A stretch of DNA of 9,533 bases from CAYXGE01 sp964464435 (lineage in GTDB: Bacteria; Pseudomonadota; Gammaproteobacteria; Burkholderiales; Methylophilaceae), in contig CAYXGE010000071.1 in assembly GCA_964464435.1 (NCBI GenBank), positions 1 to 9,533 of the forward strand, in the 5' to 3' direction. Below the pieces are notes generated by a model, which was not told the DNA's origin, did not search any database, and saw only the letters and a program-made list of their open reading frames with translations. Both the position numbers and the translations under genes were made by a program. Positions 1 to 6,374 of this stretch are shown here, piece by piece (within the stretch, counting starts at the first letter, position 1; every line of letters starts with the position of its first letter).

Positions 1-413
1 AAGATGCAGCCGCATGGCAACAAGCTTTTGATTGCATTGTGCCAAGTAACCAAACATGGGTAAAAGACGCACCAGTATTAATCTTGGTTTGCGCAGACAC
101 ATTGTTTGGTCATAACCAAGCGCCAAACCGTTGGGCGCAATATGATACAGGCGCCGCTGTCATGAGTCTTAGCTTACAAGCTACTAGCATGGGCTTGGTT
201 ACGCACCAAATGGGTGGTTTTAACAGTGATAAAACGCGTGAAGTATTTAATATACCCGCGCAATTCACCCCAATGGCCATGTTGGCTGTGGGTTACGAGG
301 GTGATGCCAACCAACTGCCAGAAGACTTAAAAGCGCGTGAATTAGCTGAGCGCAAACGTAAGCCACTAGGCGAGTTGTTTTTTAATGGAGGTTGGAATAA
401 ACCTATCATTTAG
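1..413 (+). CDS. Nitroreductase-family protein, C-terminal part (start outside window)
   Basis: The open frame runs from the window edge (first full codon at position 3) to TAG at 411-413, about 136 visible residues. The gene is cut by the window, so the GTG at 39 is an internal valine and not a start. The visible part looks like the C-terminal half of a nitroreductase-fold flavoprotein: a segment with W-A-Q-Y-D-T-G-A-A, then a helix of the S-L-Q-A-T-S-M-G-L type that in this family packs near FMN, then a strand ending A-V-G-Y and a charged tail (E-R-K-R-K-P-L). Such enzymes reduce nitroaromatics, quinones or related acceptors with NAD(P)H in the cytoplasm, but the substrate cannot be named from this fragment. 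The gene ends 9 bp before the stop of the convergent methyltransferase, and no terminator hairpin is visible between them. Family call fairly sure; subfamily unknown. Confidence 0.8.
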   Translation, partial: DAAAWQQAFDCIVPSNQTWVKDAPVLILVCADTLFGHNQAPNRWAQYDTGAAVMSLSLQATSMGLVTHQMGGFNSDKTREVFNIPAQFTPMAMLAVGYEGDANQLPEDLKARELAERKRKPLGELFFNGGWNKPII

Positions 414-422
414 GAGTTAAGA

Positions 423-1280
423 TTAACCAAACTTAAATTGATAAATACCGTAACCACTCATATTTTTCAGCACTGTTTTATACAACAACTTGGCAACTAG
501 GCTTGGGATTTTTGCTCTATCCCACAGCACACCAAGTTCGTTAGCGCGCTTAAAGTTAGGCCAGTAATATTGCGTTTGGTAACCATGTTGTAAAAATATT
601 TCAACAGGATTCTCTGGCCTATCCGTAAAGCGTCCACCAGCTTGCACCAACTTGTTGTGTATTCTTTGCGCAAACTGGTCAAAGAATTTTTTAGACATCA
701 AATCACATAGCAAAATATGTTGAGGAAATAAAGTTTGTAACTGACTGATGGTGGCATCAATCGCACTATCTTCGAGGTACATAAATACCCCCTCAATCAC
801 GATAATCACATCTTGATGTTGACGATAACTAGACAGTTTATCAAGCAATGTTTCATTGGCAAACTCAATAGAAATACGTGTCAGCTTGTTCGCACACTCT
901 GAAACTGGGAGCTTTTCATCTTTAAGTTCAATCAGATGAGGCTCATCAACCTCAATCCACTGACCACCTTGTATACGATACGGACGTGAGTCAAAACCTG
1001 CACCAACGGTCACAATCAGGCTATTAGGATGCGTCTTTAATTGATGTCGAATCGCCTCATCAATGGAGTAGCAACGTACCGAGTTACTAATATTAGGCAT
1101 GGTCTCAGATTTAAACGGTTCGAAAATCTGCATACCTCGCTCATCCATAAATCGCTTAGCATAAATATCATGGCACAACGAGCGTGGGTGTTCTGCATCC
1201 AGCATTCTTACGCCACAGCAATAATAAGCGGTGTTAGAGACTGTGTTCAAAGTGAACCTCCCAGAATGATTGATGCTCAT
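423..1280 (-). CDS. Class I SAM-dependent methyltransferase, TcmP/LCMT (PPM1-like) family
   Basis: The product is 285 residues, a normal size for this family. The SAM-binding motif I is V-T-V-G-A-G-F-D-S-R-P-Y-R at about 90-102, followed by the acidic motif I-E-V-D-E-P-H (109-115), which is expected to contact the ribose, and by V-I-E-G-V-F-M-Y-L at about 161-169. The G-x-G-x-D-[ST]-R-x-x-R pattern is typical of the leucine-carboxyl-methyltransferase / TcmP O-methyltransferase family. Members methylate carboxyl or hydroxyl groups of proteins or small molecules; the substrate here is unknown and no biosynthetic cluster surrounds it. The ATG at 1278-1280 is chosen because the next in-frame Met (residue 26) would lose conserved N-terminal sequence. 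The Shine-Dalgarno is weak. It is divergent from the thioredoxin gene (147 bp apart) and convergent with the nitroreductase, so it is probably transcribed alone. Confidence 0.85.
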   Translation of the reverse strand: MSINHSGRFTLNTVSNTAYYCCGVRMLDAEHPRSLCHDIYAKRFMDERGMQIFEPFKSETMPNISNSVRCYSIDEAIRHQLKTHPNSLIVTVGAGFDSRPYRIQGGQWIEVDEPHLIELKDEKLPVSECANKLTRISIEFANETLLDKLSSYRQHQDVIIVIEGVFMYLEDSAIDATISQLQTLFPQHILLCDLMSKKFFDQFAQRIHNKLVQAGGRFTDRPENPVEIFLQHGYQTQYYWPNFKRANELGVLWDRAKIPSLVAKLLYKTVLKNMSGYGIYQFKFG

Positions 1281-1296
1281 TAACTTCGTTAATTCA

Positions 1297-1325
1297 AGAA
1301 TATATCAAGTTTCTTAGGTTGTCAC
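1297..1325 (-). promoter_or_regulatory. Candidate sigma70 promoter for the methyltransferase gene
   Basis: Read on the minus strand, GTGACA (1325-1320) is separated by 17 bp from TATTCT (1302-1297). This gives 5/6 and 4/6 matches to the consensus boxes, and the gene start lies about 17 bp downstream of the -10 box. Seen in sequence only; AT-rich DNA makes chance matches common. Confidence 0.3.
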
Positions 1326-1359
1326 TATTGCTTATTCATTTGACTTAGCAGGGTATTGC

Positions 1360-1388
1360 TTAACTAAAATGCTAAGCTCTGTTAAAAT
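1360..1388 (+). promoter_or_regulatory. Candidate sigma70 promoter for the thioredoxin-fold gene
   Basis: TTAACT (1360-1365), a 17-bp spacer and TAAAAT (1383-1388) lie 39 bp before the ATG. A further TTGACT at 1340-1345 could act with TAAAAT at 1365-1370, but that spacer is 19 bp. The preferred -10 box is also the left arm of a small perfect dyad, TAAAAT-TAC-ATTTTA (1383-1397). A ribosome binding site, AAAGG at 1415-1419, sits 8 nt before the start codon. Confidence 0.4.
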
Positions 1389-1427
1389 TACATTTTATTT
1401 ACATCTAGCACATTAAAGGCAAAAACC

Positions 1428-1799
1428 ATGGCTGTTGTTCAACTAAACAAAGCAAACTTTAAAGACACCATTGTCAACAACCCATTTGTGATTGTGGATT
1501 TTTGGGCACCTTGGTGCGAGCCATGTGTGAATTTCACGCCAGTATTTGAAGCAGCTTCAAATGCCAACCCTGACATTGTATTTGGTATGGTGAATACTGA
1601 AGCTGACCCAGAAATTGCAGAATATTTTGAAGTGAGTAAAATCCCTAGTATTTTGGTGATTCGTGAGCAGGCTGGCATTCATGCGCAACAAGGTGAAATT
1701 GGTGCGCCTGCGTTTGATGAAATTATTAAATGGGCGCGTGAGTTTGATATTCAGCAAGTGCGTGATTATTACGCAGAGCAAGACAGCAAGCAGGCGTAA
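1428..1799 (+). CDS. Thioredoxin-fold protein with CEPC active site
   Basis: This 123-residue protein is a single thioredoxin domain: a beta-alpha start, then V-I-V-D-F-W-A-P-W-C-E-P-C with the redox pair C30/C33, then K-I-P-S-I-L-V-I carrying the conserved cis-proline (P73). It lacks a signal peptide, so it should act in the cytoplasm in dithiol-disulfide exchange. The dipeptide between the cysteines is Glu-Pro where standard thioredoxin has Gly-Pro, which may shift its redox potential or partners, and the tail after about residue 100 is longer and charged (D-Y-Y-A-E-Q-D-S-K-Q-A). It is therefore more likely an accessory thioredoxin than the main TrxA. The ATG at 1428 has an AAAGG ribosome binding site 8 nt upstream. 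The gene is monocistronic, closed by the hairpin terminator at 1813-1839. Confidence 0.9.
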   Translation: MAVVQLNKANFKDTIVNNPFVIVDFWAPWCEPCVNFTPVFEAASNANPDIVFGMVNTEADPEIAEYFEVSKIPSILVIREQAGIHAQQGEIGAPAFDEIIKWAREFDIQQVRDYYAEQDSKQA

Positions 1800-1812
1800 G
1801 TTTAGATTGCAT

Positions 1813-1839
1813 AAAAAAAGCCGCTCAAGCGGCTTTTTT
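1813..1839. terminator. Bidirectional rho-independent terminator
   Basis: A-tract, GCCGC, TCAA loop, GCGGC, T-tract. The GC core pairs at 1820-1824 with 1829-1833, and the flanking A7 (1813-1819) and T6 (1834-1839) give a U-run to transcripts from either strand. It lies 13 bp after the thioredoxin stop and 16 bp beyond the stop of the convergent small membrane protein gene, so it should terminate both. Confidence 0.93.
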
Positions 1840-1855
1840 ATTTTGTGTGGCAGGT

Positions 1856-2167
1856 TTAGCCTGAGAAAAATCTAAATAAGAAAAAGGCACCTAGCGCCAT
1901 CATGATATACATGGGTAAATCACCTTTTTGGGTTTGGTTGCCATCGGTGGTACTCAGCCATCTATTGATAAAATATAAGGCCACAATAATCACGCCCGAT
2001 ATCACCATAGCGGTGGTGGATGATGTCGCTTTATCAATTACTTGTGCAACCAAGCCTTTGTCTTTAAAGGCTTCATAAGCAATGCCTAAAATGCCAACAA
2101 TCATTAGCGATAATCGGCCTACTGCGAGTATTGTATCAATTAAGTTGTCTGCTTTTTTTTCTGACAC
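1856..2167 (-). CDS. Small membrane protein with three predicted helices, unknown function
   Basis: I do not recognise this 103-residue protein as a named family. A short charged N-terminus (S-E-K-K-A-D) is followed by hydrophobic segments at about 13-31, 52-70 and 84-101, with a polar loop (T-T-D-G-N-Q-T-Q-K-G-D) between the second and third. That is consistent with an inner-membrane protein. The start is GTG at 2167-2165, supported by a strong GGGAG ribosome binding site 7 nt upstream (2179-2175). It begins 39 bp after the nlpD stop on the same strand, and no terminator lies between them, so it is probably the last gene of the surE-pcm-nlpD row. It occupies the position where rpoS follows nlpD in many proteobacteria, but shows no sigma-factor features. 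Confidence 0.75.
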   Translation of the reverse strand: MSEKKADNLIDTILAVGRLSLMIVGILGIAYEAFKDKGLVAQVIDKATSSTTAMVISGVIIVALYFINRWLSTTDGNQTQKGDLPMYIMMALGAFFLFRFFSG

Positions 2168-2179
2168 TTGATCTCTCCC
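2168..2179 (-). promoter_or_regulatory. Strong ribosome binding site that fixes a GTG start
   Basis: Minus-strand GGGAG (2179-2175) is 7 nt before the GTG at 2167. No ATG is better placed nearby, so this site decides the start of the 103-residue membrane protein. Confidence 0.7.
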
Positions 2180-2206
2180 AAGAGATATATTTCTACAACG
2201 GCATAT

Positions 2207-3202
2207 TTAAGGCAAATACTTTAACGGGTCGACAGATTTTCCTTGGCGTCTAATTTCAAAATGTAGTTTAACATTATTGCTGTCAGTATTGCCCATTTCA
2301 GCAATTTTTTGGCCTTTGCTAATTTGTTGGCCTTCTTTTACTAGTATCTGGTTATTGTGCGCATACACAGATAGGTATTGGCTGTTATGTTTAATAATCA
2401 CCATTTTGCCATAACTGCGTAAATCTGAGCCACTATAAATCACCTTGCCTGTATTGGCTGCTGTAATGGCTTGCCCAAGTGACCCTGCAATATCAATACC
2501 TTTATTGCTAGACTCGTTAAACTTTGCCACCAGTTTACCTTGTGTAGGCCAAGCCCAATCTAATAGCTCACCAGAAATAGCGGTTGGTTTTTCTGCGTCA
2601 GGTTTACTTGCATCTGGTTTTGTAGCTTCGACCTTTGTAGGGCTAGGTTTAACTGCCTCTGTTGAGGGGTTTGCAGGATTTTCAGTTTTAGCGACTGGTT
2701 TGCTGGGGGCGGGTGTTGTAGGCGCATTCATTGCTACATCGCTGTAAGGCTCTCGTATGGCTTTGGGGCCAGTAATTTGAGTTGGGTTGTTAGCTGTAGA
2801 TTTAGGTGTTTGGTTGGCTGGCGTAGGTTCTGTTTTAAGTGGTGTAACAACAACGCCATTGTTACTTGCTTCTAAACTGTCCTCTTTATTAAGTGTTGCA
2901 AAGTTTAGTTTTTGCCCAATTTTAATGGTGTAGGGCGCTTGAATATTGTTTTGTTGCGCGATTTCTTTGTAATCATAACCATACTCAAGGCCTATGCTGT
3001 AAAGGGTATCGCCCTTTTTAACGACATAAGTATCTGGTCGCCAATCTTTATCTTGTGATGTTTTGCCATGGGTGACGGCTGGTTTTGCCGCAGGTGGTTT
3101 GCTGACTTTTGTATCTCGCTCAATGACCGGTGCAGGTGGGTTGCTACTACATGCGCAAAAGATGAGGGTGGCAGTAATGACAAAACACTGACGATATGTC
3201 AT
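2207..3202 (-). CDS. nlpD: NlpD-type LysM/LytM lipoprotein (amidase activator, catalytically degenerate)
   Basis: The 331-residue product starts with a lipoprotein signal (hydrophobic 7-17, lipidated Cys probably C18; the lipobox F-C-A-C is loose). A LysM peptidoglycan-binding domain spans about 58-101 (Y-V-V-K-K-G-D-T-L-Y-S-I). A Pro/Lys/Thr-rich linker runs to about 210, and a LytM/M23 domain fills 218-328. Two zinc-ligand positions of active M23 peptidases are changed: Asn233 stands where H-x-x-x-D has His, and Lys312 replaces the first His of H-x-H (K-L-H-F-E). D237, H282 and H314 remain. E. coli NlpD, as I recall it, has the same N-K-G-I-D and x-L-H-F-E pattern and works by activating an N-acetylmuramyl-L-alanine amidase (AmiC) in daughter-cell separation; the same role is inferred here. 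Its ATG overlaps the pcm stop (ATGA, 3199-3202), and GGAG lies 7 nt upstream. Confidence 0.92.
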   Translation of the reverse strand: MTYRQCFVITATLIFCACSSNPPAPVIERDTKVSKPPAAKPAVTHGKTSQDKDWRPDTYVVKKGDTLYSIGLEYGYDYKEIAQQNNIQAPYTIKIGQKLNFATLNKEDSLEASNNGVVVTPLKTEPTPANQTPKSTANNPTQITGPKAIREPYSDVAMNAPTTPAPSKPVAKTENPANPSTEAVKPSPTKVEATKPDASKPDAEKPTAISGELLDWAWPTQGKLVAKFNESSNKGIDIAGSLGQAITAANTGKVIYSGSDLRSYGKMVIIKHNSQYLSVYAHNNQILVKEGQQISKGQKIAEMGNTDSNNVKLHFEIRRQGKSVDPLKYLP

Positions 3203-3858
3203 GCACTCACTCCGCCAAGCAATGGCACAAATTTAACAACTTCTAATTTAGTTTTTTTAAATTCTGTAGCGGTACGCTCAATTAAATACAGATGTTGCTC
3301 ATTCACGCCCACAGGTATTACCATGCGTCCACCAACCGCAAGTTGTGCCAATAACTCTTCTGGTATATGCGTTGAGGCCGCTGTTACCATAATGCCATCA
3401 AACGGGGCAAGAGGGGCTAGACCCATGCTGCCATCGGCATACTCTAGTTTGATATTGCTAAGCTTTAAACTTCTTAAAAGCCCCAAGGCTTTCATTACTA
3501 AGGGGCGAATACGCTCCACGGAATATACCTCATTAGCCACTTTGGATAACACCGCAGTTTGGTAGCCGCACCCTGTGCCAATTTCTAATACTTTGTTAAG
3601 CGTTTGTCCGTTACGCAAAATTTCTGTCATGCGCGCTACGGTATAAGGCTGTGAAATTGTTTGACCAAAACCAATAGGTAAAGATACATCTTCATATGCG
3701 CGAATAGATAAGGCTTCATCTACAAAGATATGTCTGGGAATCGCGGCAATTGCCGCTAATGTAATTTCATCTTTAACGCCTTGTTCACGCAAGCGCGTGA
3801 GCATGCGGTCGCGTGTGCGCTGTGAAGTCATGCCAATACCACGAACGGTGCTTTTCAT
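3199..3858 (-). CDS. pcm: Protein-L-isoaspartate O-methyltransferase
   Basis: Pcm uses SAM to methylate L-isoaspartyl residues in aged proteins, starting their repair in the cytoplasm. The 219-residue sequence has the family's substrate-side motif G-F-G-Q-T-I-S-Q-P-Y-T-V-A (63-75), SAM motif I L-E-I-G-T-G-C-G-Y-Q-T-A-V-L (91-104), the acidic E115 in S-V-E-R, and the later strand F-D-G-I-M-V-T-A-A (153-161). Length is normal for the family. The ATG at 3858 has AGGGG very close upstream (2 nt spacing); Met10 is an alternative start without a ribosome binding site. The stop overlaps the nlpD start by 4 bp, and surE lies 99 bp upstream on the same strand, the classic surE-pcm-nlpD order. Confidence 0.95.
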   Translation of the reverse strand: MKSTVRGIGMTSQRTRDRMLTRLREQGVKDEITLAAIAAIPRHIFVDEALSIRAYEDVSLPIGFGQTISQPYTVARMTEILRNGQTLNKVLEIGTGCGYQTAVLSKVANEVYSVERIRPLVMKALGLLRSLKLSNIKLEYADGSMGLAPLAPFDGIMVTAASTHIPEELLAQLAVGGRMVIPVGVNEQHLYLIERTATEFKKTKLEVVKFVPLLGGVSA

Positions 3859-3871
3859 TTCCCCTGTCTCA

Positions 3872-3942
3872 AATCTATTCTATTAATCTATTGCATTAAT
3901 CCATGCAGTTATTTTTTATAGTAAAAAACTAATCAATCTATT
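3872..3942. repeat. Three copies of AATCTATT in the surE-pcm spacer
   Basis: The octamer AATCTATT occurs at 3872-3879, 3885-3892 and 3935-3942 in the 99-bp AT-rich gap between surE and pcm. The first two copies are 13 bp apart start to start. The same spacer has a short dyad, TGCAT-N6-ATGCA (3892-3907). A regulatory role is possible, but low-complexity AT-rich DNA could explain the repeats. Confidence 0.4.
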
Positions 3943-3945
3943 CAA
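3915..3945 (-). promoter_or_regulatory. Candidate internal promoter for pcm-nlpD
   Basis: On the minus strand TTGAAT (3945-3940) precedes TATAAA (3920-3915) with a 19-bp spacer, which is longer than ideal. It lies 57 bp before the pcm start. The 99-bp gap after surE makes an internal promoter plausible. The evidence is only consensus similarity in AT-rich DNA. Confidence 0.3.
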
Positions 3946-3957
3946 TTATGTTAATAG

Positions 3958-4701
3958 CTAACTTTTTAACCACAATTTGAGTGGTGCAATCTGTTGATGT
4001 TGCGTTAAATCTACCTGCAACGGCGTAATTGAAACAATGCCTTGGCTTACGGCATAAAAGTCTGTGCCTTCGCCCGCATCTTGTGCATCACCAGCAGCGC
4101 CCACCCAATACACGGTTTCGCCACGCGGCGTAGTGTTTTTAATCACAGGTTCTGCTTTATGGCGTTTGCCTAAGCGCGTAATGGTTTTGCCTTTAATTGC
4201 ATCTAAAGGCACATCTGGCACATTAACATTTAGCAAAATAGGTGCAGGAAAAGCGTCATGCTGAAACTGTTTAACTAAATCAACGGCAATTTGCGCTGCA
4301 GTTTCAAAGTGCGTTGCACCGTGTTGTGACATTGACACTGCAATTGAAGGAATACCAAGCAAGAAACCTTCCATGGCGGCTGCTACAGTACCTGAATAAA
4401 TCGTATCATCGCCCATATTGGCGCCGTCATTAATGCCAGAGATAATCATGTCTGGCGGTTCGCTCATTAAGCCAGTAAGGGCTAAATGCACACAATCTGT
4501 GGGCGTGCCATTGACATATAAATAGCCGTTACTGCCTGTTCTTACGGTCAGCGGTCTATCAAGCGTGAGTGAATTGCTAGCACCGCTTCTGTTTCTATCG
4601 GGTGCTACTACAATTACCTCAGCAACTGTAGAAATAGCGTCTGCAAGGGCTTTGAGGCCAGGTGCAAAATAGCCATCGTCATTGGATAATAATATTCTCA
4701 T
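3958..4701 (-). CDS. surE: 5'/3'-nucleotidase SurE
   Basis: SurE is a metal-dependent phosphatase acting on nucleoside monophosphates, and in some species on short polyphosphate, linked to stationary-phase survival. The 247-residue sequence carries the diagnostic motifs: L-S-N-D-D-G (D8, D9 metal ligands), V-A-P-D-R-N-R-S-G-A-S (S39), V-N-G-T-P-T-D-C-V (63-71), and S-G-I-N-D-G-A-N-M-G-D-D-T-I-Y-S-G-T (N91). These positions match the D8/D9/S39/N91 metal site known for the family. The start is firm because M-R-I-L-L-S-N-D-D-G is the canonical N-terminus. No Shine-Dalgarno precedes it; instead a TATAAT lies 6 nt before the ATG. The DUF2069 gene ends 19 bp upstream on the same strand, and pcm follows after 99 bp. 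Confidence 0.96.
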   Translation of the reverse strand: MRILLSNDDGYFAPGLKALADAISTVAEVIVVAPDRNRSGASNSLTLDRPLTVRTGSNGYLYVNGTPTDCVHLALTGLMSEPPDMIISGINDGANMGDDTIYSGTVAAAMEGFLLGIPSIAVSMSQHGATHFETAAQIAVDLVKQFQHDAFPAPILLNVNVPDVPLDAIKGKTITRLGKRHKAEPVIKNTTPRGETVYWVGAAGDAQDAGEGTDFYAVSQGIVSITPLQVDLTQHQQIAPLKLWLKS

Positions 4702-4707
4702 GGTGCG

Positions 4708-4736
4708 ATTATAACGGCTGTTAGGCGCTTTTTACA
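4708..4736 (-). promoter_or_regulatory. Candidate promoter for surE with -10 box adjoining the start codon
   Basis: Perfect TATAAT on the minus strand (4713-4708) is followed by six bases (CGCACC) and the surE ATG. At 17-bp spacing the -35 position reads TGTAAA (4736-4731), a weak 3/6 match that overlaps the end of the DUF2069 coding region. If used, transcription would begin at or next to the start codon. Confidence 0.4.
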
Positions 4737-5077
4737 GGATTGCCACGGGTTAATCTTGCATAAAATATGGCACAAACAAAAAAAATCACAGATAACACTA
4801 CCTCTATCATCGCAAGTTTGGCAGAAACGCCCACGTCTGACCAAGCGCGCACTGCACCTTCAGTAAAATAAATGAGAATAAACATGCATGCCCATTGGTA
4901 GGTATAGCGTTTGCCTCGTAATATGCCAAACAGCGGAAACAATAAGGGCACTGCTTTTAAAATAAGCAATGAGCCTTCTGGTTTTAACGGCGCTAGCCAA
5001 CCCTCCCATGCTAATGAAATGAGGATTAGCGCAATTAAGCTACTGCCAGCACCAATGCGTAACCACTGCAACCTCAT
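4721..5077 (-). CDS. DUF2069-family inner-membrane protein
   Basis: The 118-residue protein has hydrophobic segments at about 9-27, 37-53, 60-77 and 86-107, suggesting four membrane helices. The stretch L-K-A-V-P-L-L-F-P-L-F-G followed by R-G-K-R-Y-T-Y-Q-W and T-E-G-A-V-R-A-W-S matches my memory of the DUF2069 family, a small proteobacterial membrane family of unknown function. The ATG at 5077 overlaps the stop of the HugZ-like gene (ATGA, 5074-5077), and no Shine-Dalgarno precedes it, so translation is probably coupled to the upstream gene. It ends 19 bp before surE. Family call good; biochemical role unknown. Confidence 0.85.
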   Translation of the reverse strand: MRLQWLRIGAGSSLIALILISLAWEGWLAPLKPEGSLLILKAVPLLFPLFGILRGKRYTYQWACMFILIYFTEGAVRAWSDVGVSAKLAMIEVVLSVIFFVCAIFYARLTRGNPVKSA

Positions 5078-5796
5078 TGGGCTTTTGGCATGGCGAGTTG
5101 AGACATGCCAACCAAGGCGGCACGTGCTTGCTGTGCATTGCTGATTGGCGCATCAAAGTTAAATCTTAATATCTGCTCAGTTTCATTTTGCATGGTGCGT
5201 ACATCAAAACCAAGGCTATCTATGCCTAGCATTTCAACTGACTCAGCTTGCACTTGATGAAAATATTGGCAATACGCCTTTAAACTATGTGCGTGGTCTT
5301 GGTTCATGTGCTCTAAAATGCCTGCTTCTTGCAACATTAATTCCCCTGCGGCCACTTGCATAAAAGCATCACCCTCAAGCCACCCCATTTTTCCAAAGCC
5401 AGCAATGTATCTGGCGTGGGTAATATGTAGGGTATAAAAGCTAAAGTCGTGCATATCAAAGTATTGTTCAGCTTGCGGCATGTAGCGCAAATATCGTGCA
5501 CGCATAAAAGCATTATTTTTGTCGGTTTGTTCAGCTTTAGCTAACAGGGTCAATCTAGCATTGGCTTGCAAATCAGCTTCATCAGCAAATACTACCAATG
5601 AAACATGTGCGTTCTGAATGATGTTTTTTGTGTGTTCGGCAATGCTGCTAATTAAGATAGTTGGCATGCCTTGATGGTCTAACACAAAGGGTGCTACTGA
5701 TCCAAATGGGTAACCCTCAAATTTACTTGAATGGGTAGAAAGTATGCCTTTTTGCGTACTGCGTAAAAATTGTTGGGCTTCTAGGCTTAAATTCAT
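5074..5796 (-). CDS. HugZ-like PPOX-fold protein with C-terminal DUF2470 domain
   Basis: The 240-residue protein has an N-terminal split-barrel of the pyridoxamine-phosphate-oxidase superfamily (about 5-145: G-I-L-S-T-H-S, G-Y-P-F-G-S-V-A-P-F, then R-Y-I-A-G-F-G). A DUF2470 domain follows at about 157-235, beginning with E-H-M-N-Q-D-H. This architecture occurs in the HugZ heme-utilisation family, where a C-terminal histidine region can bind heme and the barrel supports heme breakdown, and in related proteins of unproven function, so heme use is only possible here. I place the start at 5796 because M-N-L-S-L-E begins the conserved domain and its ATG overlaps the wrbA stop in ATGA. A longer frame to 5847 would overlap wrbA by more than 50 bp. 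It also overlaps the DUF2069 start by 4 bp. Confidence 0.85.
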   Translation of the reverse strand: MNLSLEAQQFLRSTQKGILSTHSSKFEGYPFGSVAPFVLDHQGMPTILISSIAEHTKNIIQNAHVSLVVFADEADLQANARLTLLAKAEQTDKNNAFMRARYLRYMPQAEQYFDMHDFSFYTLHITHARYIAGFGKMGWLEGDAFMQVAAGELMLQEAGILEHMNQDHAHSLKAYCQYFHQVQAESVEMLGIDSLGFDVRTMQNETEQILRFNFDAPISNAQQARAALVGMSQLAMPKAQ

Positions 5797-6374
5797 ACGG
5801 CTAGCTTTAGCGCGGTTTCTGCAAGGCGCTTGCCTAAGGCAATGCACAGTTTTTTTTCATCATCGGTGAGCGGCTTATCATCCATTGCCCCGCCAATATG
5901 ACTTGCGCCATAAGGTGTGCCGCCAGATGCGGTGCTAGCTAAGCTTGGCTCAGAGTAGGGTAAGCCTAATAGCACCATACCGTGGTGCAGTAAAGGAATC
6001 ATCATGGTAAGCAAGGTGCTTTCATTACCGCCGTGCATTGATCCGCTTGAAGTAAACACGCATGCAGGTTTGTTAATGAGAGCACCTTTTAACCATAAAC
6101 CAGAAGTGCTATCTAAAAAATATTTTATCGGTGCAGCCATATTGCCAAAACGGGTAGGGCTACCCAATGCTAACCCTGCACATTCTTCTAAATCTTGCGT
6201 GGTAGCATAAGGTGCACCTTTGCTTGGAATCTCTGGCTCGGTGGCCTCGCAATTGGCAGAGACTTTTGGCACGGTGCGTAAACGCGCCTGACAGCCTTTA
6301 ACACTCTCTACGCCACGTGCAATCTGCTGTGCCATTTCACGCACAGCACCACCTTGAGAGTAATAGAGAACGAG
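5793..6374 (-). CDS. wrbA: NAD(P)H:quinone oxidoreductase WrbA (5' end lost in assembly gap)
   Basis: WrbA is a flavodoxin-like FMN enzyme that reduces quinones by two electrons using NAD(P)H. The 193 visible residues begin L-V-L-Y-Y-S, the phosphate-binding loop that follows the first few residues in the family, so only about 4-6 codons of the start are hidden in the N run. Other family features: G-S-P-T-R-F-G-N-M-A (FMN-contacting loop), the F-L-D-x-T-x-G-L-W segment, and H-H-G-M-V followed by a G-G-T-P-Y-G-A-S-H loop. The C-terminal end reads A-L-K-L-A-V, with TGA overlapping the ATG of the HugZ-like gene. Length fits the usual size of about 200. The frame runs through the N's into PurB only by chance and is not a fusion. 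Confidence 0.93.
   Translation of the reverse strand, partial: LVLYYSQGGAVREMAQQIARGVESVKGCQARLRTVPKVSANCEATEPEIPSKGAPYATTQDLEECAGLALGSPTRFGNMAAPIKYFLDSTSGLWLKGALINKPACVFTSSGSMHGGNESTLLTMMIPLLHHGMVLLGLPYSEPSLASTASGGTPYGASHIGGAMDDKPLTDDEKKLCIALGKRLAETALKLAV

Noticed and set aside
39..413. A complete 124-residue gene starting at GTG 39
   Set aside because: The frame stays open to the window edge, and the product looks like only the C-terminal half of a nitroreductase-fold protein, so it is a truncated view of a longer gene.
1439..1781. Minus-strand open frames inside the thioredoxin gene
   Set aside because: They are shadows of a well-supported coding region and show no recognisable domain or ribosome binding site.
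5797..5847. Longer N-terminus for the HugZ-like protein (start at 5847)
   Set aside because: The extra 17 residues lie inside the wrbA C-terminal coding region and are not family-like, while the ATG at 5796 forms an ATGA overlap with the wrbA stop.
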